This document shows, piece after piece, positions 48,809 to 57,104 of a stretch of DNA of 64,000 nt. Numbering within the stretch: the stretch's first letter is position 1; each line of letters starts with the position of its first letter. Source of the stretch: Prochlorococcus sp. scB243_495K23 (GTDB lineage Bacteria > Cyanobacteriota > Cyanobacteriia > PCC-6307 > Cyanobiaceae). The DNA lies in contig JFLW01000041.1 of NCBI GenBank assembly GCA_000635495.1, positions 62,001 to 126,000 of the forward strand, in the 5' to 3' direction. The notes beneath the pieces were generated by a model. It did not search any database and was not told where the DNA came from. It saw only the letters and a program-made list of their open reading frames with translations. The position numbers and the translations under genes were made by a program.

Positions 48809-49057
48809 ATGAATTTTATTTTTTCTTTTTTATTAGCATCTGTAATGTGGGTGCAAGTTCCACAATGGGAAGCTGACTGGTCAAAATGTGCTGTAGATGT
48901 TCCCGATTCGTCATGTCACTGGTACGTAGCTGCTCCCGATAATACTTTTGGGGAAGGATTTAATTGGGAAAACGCTCCTTGGTTTGATGCTAATGGATTA
49001 CAGGATGTAGCTAAGATTGAGAAAGAATCTGTAGTAGAAAAACTTCAGAATAACTAA
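48809..49057 (+). CDS. Trp-rich exported protein, 82 aa
   Basis: A signal peptide of about 14-18 residues (MNFIFSFLLASVMWVQVPQW) is followed by WSKCAVDVPDSSCHWYVAAP and GFNWENAPWFDANG. Seven Trp and two Cys make a compact exported domain likely. Function unknown. In a + strand group ending at the 48-aa gene before znuB. Confidence 0.68.
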   Translation: MNFIFSFLLASVMWVQVPQWEADWSKCAVDVPDSSCHWYVAAPDNTFGEGFNWENAPWFDANGLQDVAKIEKESVVEKLQNN

Positions 49058-49140
49058 AGTTTCTATTTCATCAATTAACTTTTAAAAGTATTTAAATCTA
49101 GTTGCTTAGTGGTTAACTTTTGATTAATTAAATAATTTTT

Positions 49141-49287
49141 ATGCGTTTCAAAGTAAGTCTCAAAAAAAATGGAAAGGATTTTGATGAAGTTGTTATAGCT
49201 AATAATAAAAAAGAAGCTATGGAAGTAGCTTTAAAAAACAATCCAGAAGCTCAAGCATTAAACTCTGATTGGACATTTAAGATTTAA
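49141..49287 (+). CDS. Hypothetical protein, 48 aa
   Basis: MRFKVSLKKNGKDFDEVVIA then NNKKEAMEVALKNNPEAQAL: a beta-beta-alpha pattern (first strand, second strand, helix with x-E-A-x-x-A-L-x-x-N-P). This resembles short proteins that guide or modify phycobilisome or ribosomal partners, but no function is known. Convergent with znuB, ending at 49287. Confidence 0.65.
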   Translation: MRFKVSLKKNGKDFDEVVIANNKKEAMEVALKNNPEAQALNSDWTFKI

Positions 49288-50073
49288 TTATTTGCGAAGC
49301 TTAGGAATTAAAAGAGACGCAACACAAATAACGCTAATTGCAGGTCCAGGCGAAAGATTAAGGACTATAGAGAGAATAAATCCAAGAAGTGAGATACATA
49401 ATCCAAAAAATGAAGACCTCATCATTGCAATTCTTAAACTATGAGCCTTATTTAACCCTAATAAAGTTGGTGTAGAAAGAAGAGCAATTACAAGAATTAC
49501 TCCCACTGCTGACATTGAACTAACAATTACTAATGCCGTTGTAAAACTCAAAGCAAGATTTAATAAAGAAACGTTTATACCACTTGCCGATGCACCTTCT
49601 GGATCTAATCCAACATAAACAACCTTTTCATATCCAAAAGTCATTAAAGTTATAAATACTAAAAATGCAATTATTGTTCTAAGTAAATCTCCAAAATTTG
49701 CTGTCAACAAATCTCCAAATAATACTGCCTCCAAATCGATCCTTATTCCAAGTAAAGGGATTATAAGGACTCCAAAACCAAGCATTCCGGCTAATATTGT
49801 GTTCATTATTGCTTCATAGTTTTCACTCTTTTTATTAGTTAAACTTTCCGCAATTACAGAACCTAAAAGACCACTGATAACCCCACCAATTGAAGGATGA
49901 ATTCCAAGCGCTAAGGCTAAAGCAAGTCCTGGCAAAACGCAGTGAGAGATTAAATTTACTTGAAGTAATCTCCTATGTGTTATTAATACAGTTCCCATAG
50001 CTGGACATAGAATTCCTGAAAAAATAGTTATTATTAAAGGAACAAGCCACCAACTGCTATTAATAAAAGACAT
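49288..50073 (-). CDS. znuB: Zinc/metal ABC transporter permease (ABC-3 family)
   Basis: The 261-residue protein has about seven to eight hydrophobic segments. GTVLITHRRLLQVNLISHCV then LPGLALALALGIHPSIGG is the ABC-3 family (ZnuB/MntB/SitD) signature. It forms the channel for the ZnuA-delivered metal, energised by ZnuC. It lies after zur on the opposite strand; only 17 bases separate its ATG from that of zur. Confidence 0.9.
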   Translation of the reverse strand: MSFINSSWWLVPLIITIFSGILCPAMGTVLITHRRLLQVNLISHCVLPGLALALALGIHPSIGGVISGLLGSVIAESLTNKKSENYEAIMNTILAGMLGFGVLIIPLLGIRIDLEAVLFGDLLTANFGDLLRTIIAFLVFITLMTFGYEKVVYVGLDPEGASASGINVSLLNLALSFTTALVIVSSMSAVGVILVIALLSTPTLLGLNKAHSLRIAMMRSSFFGLCISLLGFILSIVLNLSPGPAISVICVASLLIPKLRK

Positions 50074-50090
50074 TAATCTAAGGATTCGGT

Positions 50091-50525
50091 ATGATCAAAA
50101 ATACGGGACAAAAAAAGATTTCGAAAACAATGGTAACTAAGACTGACATTACCAAAAGACAAGAACAACTTCTTGAAGAACTTAATAAATGTGATGATGA
50201 ACTGAGCGGTCAAGAGTTGCATAGACAATTGATTGAAAGCGGAAAAGCTATGGGACTGACAACTGTTTACAGGAATCTTCAAGTTCTTATAAAGCATGGT
50301 TTAATACGTTCTAGACATCTCCCAACAGGAGAGGTTCTTTACACTCCCGTAGACAGAGACATTCATCATTTGACTTGTGTTCAATGTGGTGAGACATCAA
50401 AAATGGAAGGGTGCCCTGTAAAAGATATTCATACACCCAAAACAAATACAAAGAAATTCCAATTGTTGTTTCATACCCTGGAGTATTTTGGACTTTGCCA
50501 GAACTGCTATCAAGCACAAAGTTAA
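50091..50525 (+). CDS. zur: Fur-family transcriptional regulator (probably Zur)
   Basis: The DNA-binding helix region MGLTTVYRNLQVLIKHGLIR is at residues 54-73. HHLTCVQCGE (Cys96, Cys99) and LCQNCYQ (Cys136, Cys139) form the structural zinc site. The neighbours znuABC and a CobW gene make Zur by far the best candidate over Fur or PerR. It lies between znuC and znuB on the opposite strand. Start may be 50091 or ATG 50130. Confidence 0.88.
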   Translation: MIKNTGQKKISKTMVTKTDITKRQEQLLEELNKCDDELSGQELHRQLIESGKAMGLTTVYRNLQVLIKHGLIRSRHLPTGEVLYTPVDRDIHHLTCVQCGETSKMEGCPVKDIHTPKTNTKKFQLLFHTLEYFGLCQNCYQAQS

Positions 50526-50539
50526 AACTAAATATTTTT

Positions 50540-51310
50540 TTAATCACAACAACTATTATCCTCAATTGAGCTGATATTTATATCCTCTAATTTATCTTTT
50601 ATAGAATCAGGACTTCCAGAGGCCAATACAGCTTTATCCAAAACAATAACTTGATCATAACTATTTAACGAAGTGCCCCAATCATGACTGCTTACCATTA
50701 AAGAAAGACCAGCATCAGCAAGTTGACGAACAATTTTTAGAAAATCCTCCTTTGCAGGTGGATCTAAAGCTGCACAAGGTTCATCAAGAAGGTAAATTTT
50801 TGCTGGAGACATTAATGTTTTGGCTAATAAAGCTCTTTGTTGTTGTCCACCAGATAAAGAATCAAGCCTTCTGTTAGCAATATTTGCAATGCCGACTCTT
50901 TGCATTGTGGCCTCTAATTCACAGCATTTATTAATCCATGCATTAGGGTTGGCAAGAAGAGCTTTTATTTGAAAAGGACTACTACTTTTTGACTTTGAGT
51001 ATTTTATTTGTCCTAATGAAACTAGTTTTTCTACAGTTATTGGAAATTTCCAATTCATAGAGCTTCTTTGTGGCATAAGTGAGACTTGAGATCTTTGTCT
51101 AATTAACTTCTCCCCGTCAATTGTTATCTGGCCATTATCCGGAATACATTGTCCCTGCAATATTCTTAAAAGAGTAGATTTGCCAGCTCCGTTTGGACCA
51201 ACTAGCGCTGTAAGAGTACCAGGTTTAATCTCAACCGATACCTTACTTAAAACTGGCTTACTTTTTTTTGTGTATGAATAGGTTAAATTTTCAGCGACTA
51301 AAGTAGCCAT
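50540..51310 (-). CDS. znuC: Zinc/metal ABC transporter ATP-binding protein
   Basis: Walker A GPNGAGKST is at residues 38-46, LSGGQ at 152-156 and Walker B IYLLDEP at 172-178. The start MATLVAENLTYSYTKKSKPV and the length (256) fit ZnuC/MntA-type ATPases. It ends NSCCD, with a C-terminal Cys pair. It is divergent from znuA over 135 bases holding a Fur/Zur-type palindrome. Confidence 0.9.
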   Translation of the reverse strand: MATLVAENLTYSYTKKSKPVLSKVSVEIKPGTLTALVGPNGAGKSTLLRILQGQCIPDNGQITIDGEKLIRQRSQVSLMPQRSSMNWKFPITVEKLVSLGQIKYSKSKSSSPFQIKALLANPNAWINKCCELEATMQRVGIANIANRRLDSLSGGQQQRALLAKTLMSPAKIYLLDEPCAALDPPAKEDFLKIVRQLADAGLSLMVSSHDWGTSLNSYDQVIVLDKAVLASGSPDSIKDKLEDINISSIEDNSCCD

Positions 51311-51408
51311 TAATTAATCTTTAAAAAAGTCACTTTATAAGCTTACCAATAATACAAGTTTCATATTATTTTCATAACATTTGATACCTTTACTTGCTTT
51401 GAATAATG

Positions 51409-51425
51409 AAAATGATTATCATTTT
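51409..51425. promoter_or_regulatory. Fur/Zur-type operator between znuC and znuA
   Basis: AAAATGAT-T-ATCATTTT is a perfect 17-base palindrome around a central T. It has the form of bacterial Zur and Fur boxes (TGATAATNATTATCA-like). It lies 20 bases before the znuA ATG and 98 bases before the znuC ATG on the other strand. It would let Zur repress both arms. Confidence 0.75.
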
Positions 51426-51445
51426 TAAGTATTTAATAATTTTTT

Positions 51446-52954
51446 ATGTCAATTTTGAAAAGACTTTTAACAAATAAAACAAGTTCAACTAATTCAATTA
51501 TCAAAAATTCCGTGATAGCAGGAACAATAATATTTTCTGGTTTTGGGCAGGATGTTTTGGCTAAGGGAAAGTCATACGTAGCAGTAGAACCACTAGTTTG
51601 TGATTTAGTTAAATCAATTGCATTACCTTCTGACGAAGTTACATGCTTAGTAGATAGAAAGCAGGATGTTCATGACTTTAAGATCAATCCAAGACAAGCT
51701 CAATTACTTAATAACGCCGATAAAGTATTCACTCTTGGTAAAGAAATGACTCCAAGTATGAGAAATTGGGAAAGCAAAAAGCAAACAGTTGTTATAGGTG
51801 TTAGCGCAATAAATGTAGATGACCACTCTGATCATGCGGGACATGATGATCACGCTGAACATTCAGCTAAGGTAGATGACCACTCAGATCATGGAGGTCA
51901 TGACGATCACTCAGATCATGGTGGACATGATGACCACGCTGAAGGAGCTTTCGAATGGGCAGGTAAATTCCAGTTATCTAAAGGATCCTACAAATGGTCA
52001 TTCGCAAAAGTTGATGGCGAATATGCAGATCCTGCAATGAAAATGGTAATTCTAAAATCTAATGACATAGAGGGATCGGAAGATTTAGCTAAAGAATTAT
52101 TAGGATCTAGATTCTCATTAAGGAGAAATAATAATGGGACTCTTACAGCAAGTGATAAAGCTTTTGTGCTTAACTTCGATCAACGAAAAGAAAGCACAGT
52201 TTTCAACGTGGAAATTAAAGAAGATGGTCAGTACACATTTTTTACTGAACACATGCCTTTTGAGTTTGAGGCAAATGAGCACTTTTTTAAAGACGCATTG
52301 AATAGTGATGTAGAGCCAATAGCACAAGTACCAGATGAAGGAGAGGGGCATCATCATCATGACCATGGAGGACTAGATCCTCATGTCTGGCATGATCCTC
52401 ATAACATTATAAAAATGGGAAATGTTATAAACGAAAGTTTAAAGAAGGATGCTTCTAAGAGAAGCATAAGAAAGCAAATTAATGAAAGATTTGAAAAGGC
52501 AGATTCTATCTTGGAAGACTTGGATAGTTGGATCGTCGAACAAGTAGGCTCCATTCCTGAGGAGAACAGAGTAATTGTGTCTAAACACAAGGCGATGGAA
52601 TACTACGGTGATGCTTTTGGTTTTGAAACCATTAGTTTACTTGACTTTCTTGGAGACTCCTCAAGCTTAAGACCGGAAAATATAAAGTCTGTACTTAAAG
52701 AACTTGAAGAAGATAATGTTTTGGCTCTTTTCCCAGAGCAAAAACCTGCTTCCAAACTGTTAAGAAATCTAAGCAGACAAAGTTCTATTCCTATTTCTCC
52801 TGATCAAATATTTGTTGATGGATTGATGATGGATGGTAATACTGTTTCAGTAGCTGTACACAACACTTGTACAATTGTTGATTCATTAGGTGGAAGCTGC
52901 GATAAAGAATCTGGCTCCAATCTTGAGTCTGAATGGTACAAACTTTCAGATTAA
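51446..52954 (+). CDS. znuA: Zinc ABC transporter substrate-binding protein with His-rich and inserted domains
   Basis: 502 residues, against about 300-330 for typical ZnuA. A leader (about 1-40) is followed by the A-1/cluster A-I fold with metal ligands in DVHDF (His76), and DPHVWHDPHN (about residues 311-320). A His/Asp-rich loop lies at 126-164 and a second (GHHHHDHGG) at 301-309. Between them is a module of about 110 residues also present in the CobW protein. SKHKAMEYYG, a further ligand, and a Cys pair at the C-terminus complete it. Probably lumenal/periplasmic. Confidence 0.9.
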   Translation: MSILKRLLTNKTSSTNSIIKNSVIAGTIIFSGFGQDVLAKGKSYVAVEPLVCDLVKSIALPSDEVTCLVDRKQDVHDFKINPRQAQLLNNADKVFTLGKEMTPSMRNWESKKQTVVIGVSAINVDDHSDHAGHDDHAEHSAKVDDHSDHGGHDDHSDHGGHDDHAEGAFEWAGKFQLSKGSYKWSFAKVDGEYADPAMKMVILKSNDIEGSEDLAKELLGSRFSLRRNNNGTLTASDKAFVLNFDQRKESTVFNVEIKEDGQYTFFTEHMPFEFEANEHFFKDALNSDVEPIAQVPDEGEGHHHHDHGGLDPHVWHDPHNIIKMGNVINESLKKDASKRSIRKQINERFEKADSILEDLDSWIVEQVGSIPEENRVIVSKHKAMEYYGDAFGFETISLLDFLGDSSSLRPENIKSVLKELEEDNVLALFPEQKPASKLLRNLSRQSSIPISPDQIFVDGLMMDGNTVSVAVHNTCTIVDSLGGSCDKESGSNLESEWYKLSD

Positions 52955-53031
52955 ATTTTTCTAATAAAAACGGTTTTCATTTCTTATTATTACTATTATT
53001 AAACTATTGTTTATTTAGTAAAAATCAGTAA

Positions 53032-54381
53032 ATGAGCATCAAAGATAAAGTTCCCGTTACTATTCTCACTGGATTTTTAGGTTCAGGGAAGACTACTTTG
53101 CTTAATAGAATATTGAGTGAAGAGCACGGGAAAAGAATAGCAGTAATTGAAAATGAATACGGTGAAGTGGGTATAGATCAAGGGCTCGTAATTAATGCCG
53201 ATGAAGAAGTGTTTGAGATGTCAAACGGGTGCATTTGTTGTACTGTTCGCGGCGATTTAATAAGAGTCCTTGGCAACCTTATGAAAAGAAGAGATAAGTT
53301 TGACTATGTTTTAGTAGAAACGACAGGATTAGCAGATCCAGGTCCAGTTGCTCAGACATTTTTCATGGATGAAGAGATTAGTTCTGAATTCACTCTTGAT
53401 GGAATTGTGACTTTAGTTGATGCTGCCCACATTGATCAACAGTTAGGCAGAAGTGATGAAAGTTCAGAACAAGTGGCATTTGCAGATGTTCTTGTCCTTA
53501 ATAAAACTGATTTAGTCTCTGATGATGCACTAAATACTCTTGAATCGAGATTGAGAGATATGAACCGAATGACCCGAATTATTAGAGCCGAGAATGCCAA
53601 AGTACCAATTGAAACAGTCTTAAATCTAAGTGCATTTGATCTTGATCAGATCCTTAAACGCAGGCCAACATTCCTTGAACCAGAATATCCTTTTGAATGG
53701 ACAGGTGTTTACGATCTTGATGCAGGTAAATATGAATTAATGCTAGAAGAAGGACCCGATCCAGAAATGTCCTTAGTAGCCCTCGCTAACCAAGGAGAGA
53801 GTGAAGAGGAACTTAAAGATGGTGCTGAATCCTCCGTGAGACTTTATGCAGAAAAAGCTAATAGTTTAGATCCTGGAAATACCATCCCATATGGAGAACA
53901 TATAAATCTCAAATTGGAGGATAAAGGAAATAAATCATTCATCCTGAACATAGAAAAACCAACAAAAATAGGTTTGTTTACACAGCACACTGCTGAAGAA
54001 TTCAATATGAAAGTCATTAAAAGTGACGAAAATAAAGAGATTCCATTTAATACTGAAAGATTCTGGCAAGCAGAGCACGAACATGATGATGAAGTAAGCT
54101 CAATTGCTATAGAGCGTTTTGGAGATGTTGACCCAGAAAAACTAAATACTTGGATGGGAAGACTTCTATCAGAAAAAGGAGTGGATATATTCAGAACTAA
54201 AGGTTTCATAAGTTACTCAGGTAACCCAAGGCGAATAGTTTTCCAGGGAGTTCACATGTTATTTACTGCACAACCTGATAAAGAATGGGGTAACGAACCT
54301 CGTAGAAATCAACTTGTTTTTATCGGTAGAAATTTAAATGAGAAAGAAATGCAAGAAGGCTTTGATAAATGCCTGATATAG
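53032..54381 (+). CDS. CobW/COG0523-family GTPase with an inserted module
   Basis: Walker A GFLGSGKTT is at residues 14-22, the metal motif GCICC (Cys67, Cys69, Cys70) at 66-70, NKTD at 157-160 and the CobW C-terminal domain at about 357-449. A short His-rich end to the insert (EHEHDD, about 348-353) may bind metal. Next to znuA and zur it is likely a Zur-regulated zinc metallochaperone (ZNG1/YciC-like). A segment of about 115 residues (219-335) is similar to the module in ZnuA. Confidence 0.88.
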   Translation: MSIKDKVPVTILTGFLGSGKTTLLNRILSEEHGKRIAVIENEYGEVGIDQGLVINADEEVFEMSNGCICCTVRGDLIRVLGNLMKRRDKFDYVLVETTGLADPGPVAQTFFMDEEISSEFTLDGIVTLVDAAHIDQQLGRSDESSEQVAFADVLVLNKTDLVSDDALNTLESRLRDMNRMTRIIRAENAKVPIETVLNLSAFDLDQILKRRPTFLEPEYPFEWTGVYDLDAGKYELMLEEGPDPEMSLVALANQGESEEELKDGAESSVRLYAEKANSLDPGNTIPYGEHINLKLEDKGNKSFILNIEKPTKIGLFTQHTAEEFNMKVIKSDENKEIPFNTERFWQAEHEHDDEVSSIAIERFGDVDPEKLNTWMGRLLSEKGVDIFRTKGFISYSGNPRRIVFQGVHMLFTAQPDKEWGNEPRRNQLVFIGRNLNEKEMQEGFDKCLI

Positions 54382-55442
54382 AACCATTTAGCCCAAGAGG
54401 CATGTTCCATGAAGGATGGACTGCTGAAGTTAACGATTACGCCATAGCATGTGGCTGGGCTCTTAAAGGAAAACAATTTATTGTTGGCGACGTAGCAGGA
54501 GGTCTTTTTTCGTTCGAAGGAGATACTGGAAAAATTATTTGGAAAAAAGAAAATACTCACTCTGGTGGTCTACTAGCAATGGCAATTCATCCAGAGGGTG
54601 AAATTTTTGCAACATCAGGTCAGGATGGAAATGTTCAAATTTGTAATTGCCATGAAGGTAAAGTTATTAAAACACTTGATCTTGGCAAAGGTTGGGTAGA
54701 ACACCTCAAGTGGTCTAATGACGGTTTATTTCTAGCGATAGCTTCCTCAAAAAAAGTATATGTTTTTAATGAAATTGGTGAAGAGAAATGGATCTCAGAA
54801 GACCATCCAAGCACAGTAAGTGCAATAACGTGGTCAAATAAAAATGAGCTAGCAACTGCTTGCTATGGAAGAGTGACATTCTTTGACATAGTTAATAATA
54901 AAACGAATCAAAAACTCGAATGGCAAGGATCATTGGTATCTATGGAATTAAGCCCTGATGGAGATATAGTCGCCTGTGGGAGTCAAGACAATTCAGTTCA
55001 TTTTTGGAGAAGATCAACAGGAATGGATGCTGAAATGACTGGATACCCTGGTAAACCAAGTCATCTTTCTTTTGATGACAGCGGAAAATTATTAGCAACT
55101 AGTGGCAGTGAAAGAATTACAGTTTGGAGCTTTATAGGAAATGGGCCAGAGGGCACTATGCCAGGAGAGCTATGTCACCATACAGAACCCATTTCGAGCC
55201 TAGCCTTTTCAAATAAAGGTATGCTTGTAGCCTCAGGATCTAGGGATGGTTCTGTTGTCGCAAGTTTTCTCAAAAATGACGGTAATGGTGATCCCGTTGG
55301 GGCTGCATTCGCAGGAGATTTAGTAGGGGCAATATCTTGGAGACCTGATGATTGTGCACTTGCAGCAGTCAATGCAAAAGGTGTTGTAAATGTATGGAAA
55401 TTTAAAGTTCGTACTAACCTTTTTTCAAAGGGATTTAAGTAA
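54369..55442 (+). CDS. WD40-repeat protein, 357 aa
   Basis: About six to seven repeats of the form xAIHPEGEIFATSGQDGNVQI, with GH-like and WD-like ends (VACGSQDNSVHFWRRSTG). No enzymatic domain. The start overlaps the CobW stop by 13 bases (ATG 54369), so it is translationally coupled. A scaffold or chaperone partner for the GTPase in zinc delivery is a reasonable inference. Confidence 0.85.
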   Translation: MPDIEPFSPRGMFHEGWTAEVNDYAIACGWALKGKQFIVGDVAGGLFSFEGDTGKIIWKKENTHSGGLLAMAIHPEGEIFATSGQDGNVQICNCHEGKVIKTLDLGKGWVEHLKWSNDGLFLAIASSKKVYVFNEIGEEKWISEDHPSTVSAITWSNKNELATACYGRVTFFDIVNNKTNQKLEWQGSLVSMELSPDGDIVACGSQDNSVHFWRRSTGMDAEMTGYPGKPSHLSFDDSGKLLATSGSERITVWSFIGNGPEGTMPGELCHHTEPISSLAFSNKGMLVASGSRDGSVVASFLKNDGNGDPVGAAFAGDLVGAISWRPDDCALAAVNAKGVVNVWKFKVRTNLFSKGFK

Positions 55443-55460
55443 AAAGTAAAAATTTATTAA

Positions 55461-55616
55461 TTACCAATAGTTAGCTTTTAAATGTCTTTCCATACATATA
55501 ACCTCACAGTCATTATCTATCCCTTTTGGGTGAATATCGCAATATGAAAGACATTGAAAATATTCGTCTATGGGATTAGATTTATCAGTTTTACTAACTT
55601 CTTTCGAATGATTCAT
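55461..55616 (-). CDS. Cys-rich small protein, 51 aa
   Basis: MNHSKEVSKTDKSNPIDEYF then QCLSYCDIHPKGIDNDCEVI: the pattern C-x3-C and C-x3-C (CLSYC, CEVIC) with His and Asp around could bind metal. It is convergent with the WD40 gene, 18 bases away. The zinc-cluster context makes metal binding plausible but unproven. Confidence 0.6.
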   Translation of the reverse strand: MNHSKEVSKTDKSNPIDEYFQCLSYCDIHPKGIDNDCEVICMERHLKANYW

Positions 55617-56090
55617 AAAAGATTTCCTCAATTATTTAAAATTAAGATAGACGAATTAAATATCAAAGGAAATAAGCAAAACTTACTAAAAATATCTCAA
55701 AAAAATTAGAACGATTGATTGCTACTCTCGGACATTTTTAATTAAAAAGCAATGCGTATAAAAACGGATTGTCTTTAGAGAAATATTTTCCTAATTTTAT
55801 ATTGTTGAGTTCTAGGAGGTCTTTCAAAATGATCGATAGCCTGCCTGAAATTTCGGAATAAACCGAACTAATTTAATTAACTGCTCCAATTATTTTTTAT
55901 TAATGTCTAAGCTTCCTTCTTCTGCATCGTTTAGGTGCCCTTTAAGAAACAAGCTTAATTCTAGAGTTTTTGCCCCAGTTAAAGACAATTAGTTAATTTT
56001 GGTGAGCATTAGCTTAATAGAAGTTAGCAACAAGGATCCATGATTTAGGTGCGTTATTAACTTCAGTAAAAAATATAAGTAAGAGATAAA
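55617..56090. other. Gene-poor stretch with a Shine-Dalgarno-led short frame
   Basis: There is no gene of normal size. AGGAGG at 55814-55819 precedes a 10-codon frame (MIDSLPEISE, 55829-55861), and a further frame starts MSKLPSSASFRCPLRNKLNS (29 aa, 55903-55992). Strong Shine-Dalgarno sites are uncommon here, so the short frame may be a leader peptide or the start of a decayed gene. The stretch ends in a strong terminator. Confidence 0.35.
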
Positions 56091-56118
56091 AGAGGGCTTA
56101 AATGAGCCCTCTTTTTTT
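56091..56118 (+). terminator. Strong Rho-independent terminator
   Basis: AGAGGGCT (56091-56098) pairs perfectly with AGCCCTCT (56105-56112), followed by more T. No protein gene of normal size ends directly before it, which supports a transcribed RNA or short frame in 55617-56090. Confidence 0.85.
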
Positions 56119-56175
56119 ATTAAGATGACTTTCTTCCAGTTTTATAGATAATGATTAAAACAATAAAATTTAAAA

Positions 56176-56451
56176 ATGGTTCGATATTATTGCCCATATT
56201 GCAATCCTAAATATCAATTTCAAAAACAATCTTCAAAAGGTACTTTAATTTGTGGCTTGTGCGGAGAGGAACTTATAAAAAAACCACTTATTAGGTTGAA
56301 CCAGATAATTGCTTTAGTTGCAGCGTCAACATTACTTCTACCATTGATATATACTTTTATTTTTTTAATTAAAAATCAAATAAATCCTCCTAATAAAAAT
56401 TATCAAGCAAATAGTACTTTAATGATAATTACCAAAGAAACACTTTCATAA
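56176..56451 (+). CDS. Zinc-ribbon membrane protein, 91 aa
   Basis: YYCPYCNPKY and LICGLCGEEL (Cys6, Cys9, Cys26, Cys29) form a zinc ribbon, followed by a basic linker, a membrane helix (about residues 44-65) and a polar tail. Resembles the layout of the protein at 31567-31788. Function unknown. Confidence 0.72.
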   Translation: MVRYYCPYCNPKYQFQKQSSKGTLICGLCGEELIKKPLIRLNQIIALVAASTLLLPLIYTFIFLIKNQINPPNKNYQANSTLMIITKETLS

Positions 56452-56474
56452 AACAATTTAAAAAATCTTGAAGG

Positions 56475-56708
56475 TCAACCTCTACATAGTGATTTATTTA
56501 AACAAGAATTTTTACTCTCAATATTTATTTGATCATCAATATTTTTTAATTTGTTTTTATTACTTATTACTTTAACTTTTTGGCCGCAATGTTCTTTGCA
56601 ACCACCATTAAATAAATTATGTGCATACAAATTAGAAATATTCGTAAGTAATAAAAGAAAAATTATTTTATAAATTTGATAAAAATAAGACTTAATTTTT
56701 AATATCAT
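56475..56708 (-). CDS. Cys-rich exported protein, 77 aa
   Basis: A hydrophobic leader (about residues 13-28) precedes LFNGGCKEHCGQKVKVISNK and an end with NSCLNKSLCRG. The GGC-x-x-H mature start recalls the protein at 42658-42843 (GGCSSH). Four Cys in the mature part. Function unknown. Confidence 0.6.
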   Translation of the reverse strand: MILKIKSYFYQIYKIIFLLLLTNISNLYAHNLFNGGCKEHCGQKVKVISNKNKLKNIDDQINIESKNSCLNKSLCRG

Positions 56709-56739
56709 TTTCTCTGAATTAGTAAGTAAATAATATCAG

Positions 56740-56976
56740 TTAATTCCAAGGAGTGTTTATAAGACCCCAGATATCGAAGAAGAAAAATAAAACTGCAATA
56801 ACAACAAGATCCCATGCTCTTTCCCTAAAAGCCCAAGGGGCAATAAAAACTTCCCCAAGTCCGTGAAGTGCCGCCCCTACTGGTAGATGATCAAGAACCA
56901 GCAAACTATGAGAGAGGATAAAAAGAAAGCTTGCGAAATATCTAAAAAAAACAAATTGCCAATTACTAGAACTCAT
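56740..56976 (-). CDS. Hypothetical membrane protein, 78 aa
   Basis: Two hydrophobic segments (about residues 8-27 and 56-70) and a conserved-looking loop LVLDHLPVGAALHGLGEVFI then APWAFRERAWD. Function unknown. Confidence 0.65.
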   Translation of the reverse strand: MSSSNWQFVFFRYFASFLFILSHSLLVLDHLPVGAALHGLGEVFIAPWAFRERAWDLVVIAVLFFFFDIWGLINTPWN

Positions 56977-57104
56977 GCTTTTTAGATTTTTAAGAAATAT
57001 ACTTCAATGATCAAAATAATGATATAGATCGAGTCAAGAGATATTATTTTTGGTAGCCATAAATACGAATAAAGATATAAAGCTAAAGTAAAAGTTACTA
57101 AACG

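Noticed and set aside
49288-50297. Extra minus-strand frame (about 50073-50297) between znuB and znuC, possibly a missing gene
   Set aside because: It is antisense to zur and mirrors its codons; residue composition is unlike a real protein. zur is strongly supported by its HTH and Cys pairs.
54369-54560. Minus-strand frames inside the CobW/WD40 genes
   Set aside because: Both strands are open by chance. The plus-strand proteins have clear motifs.
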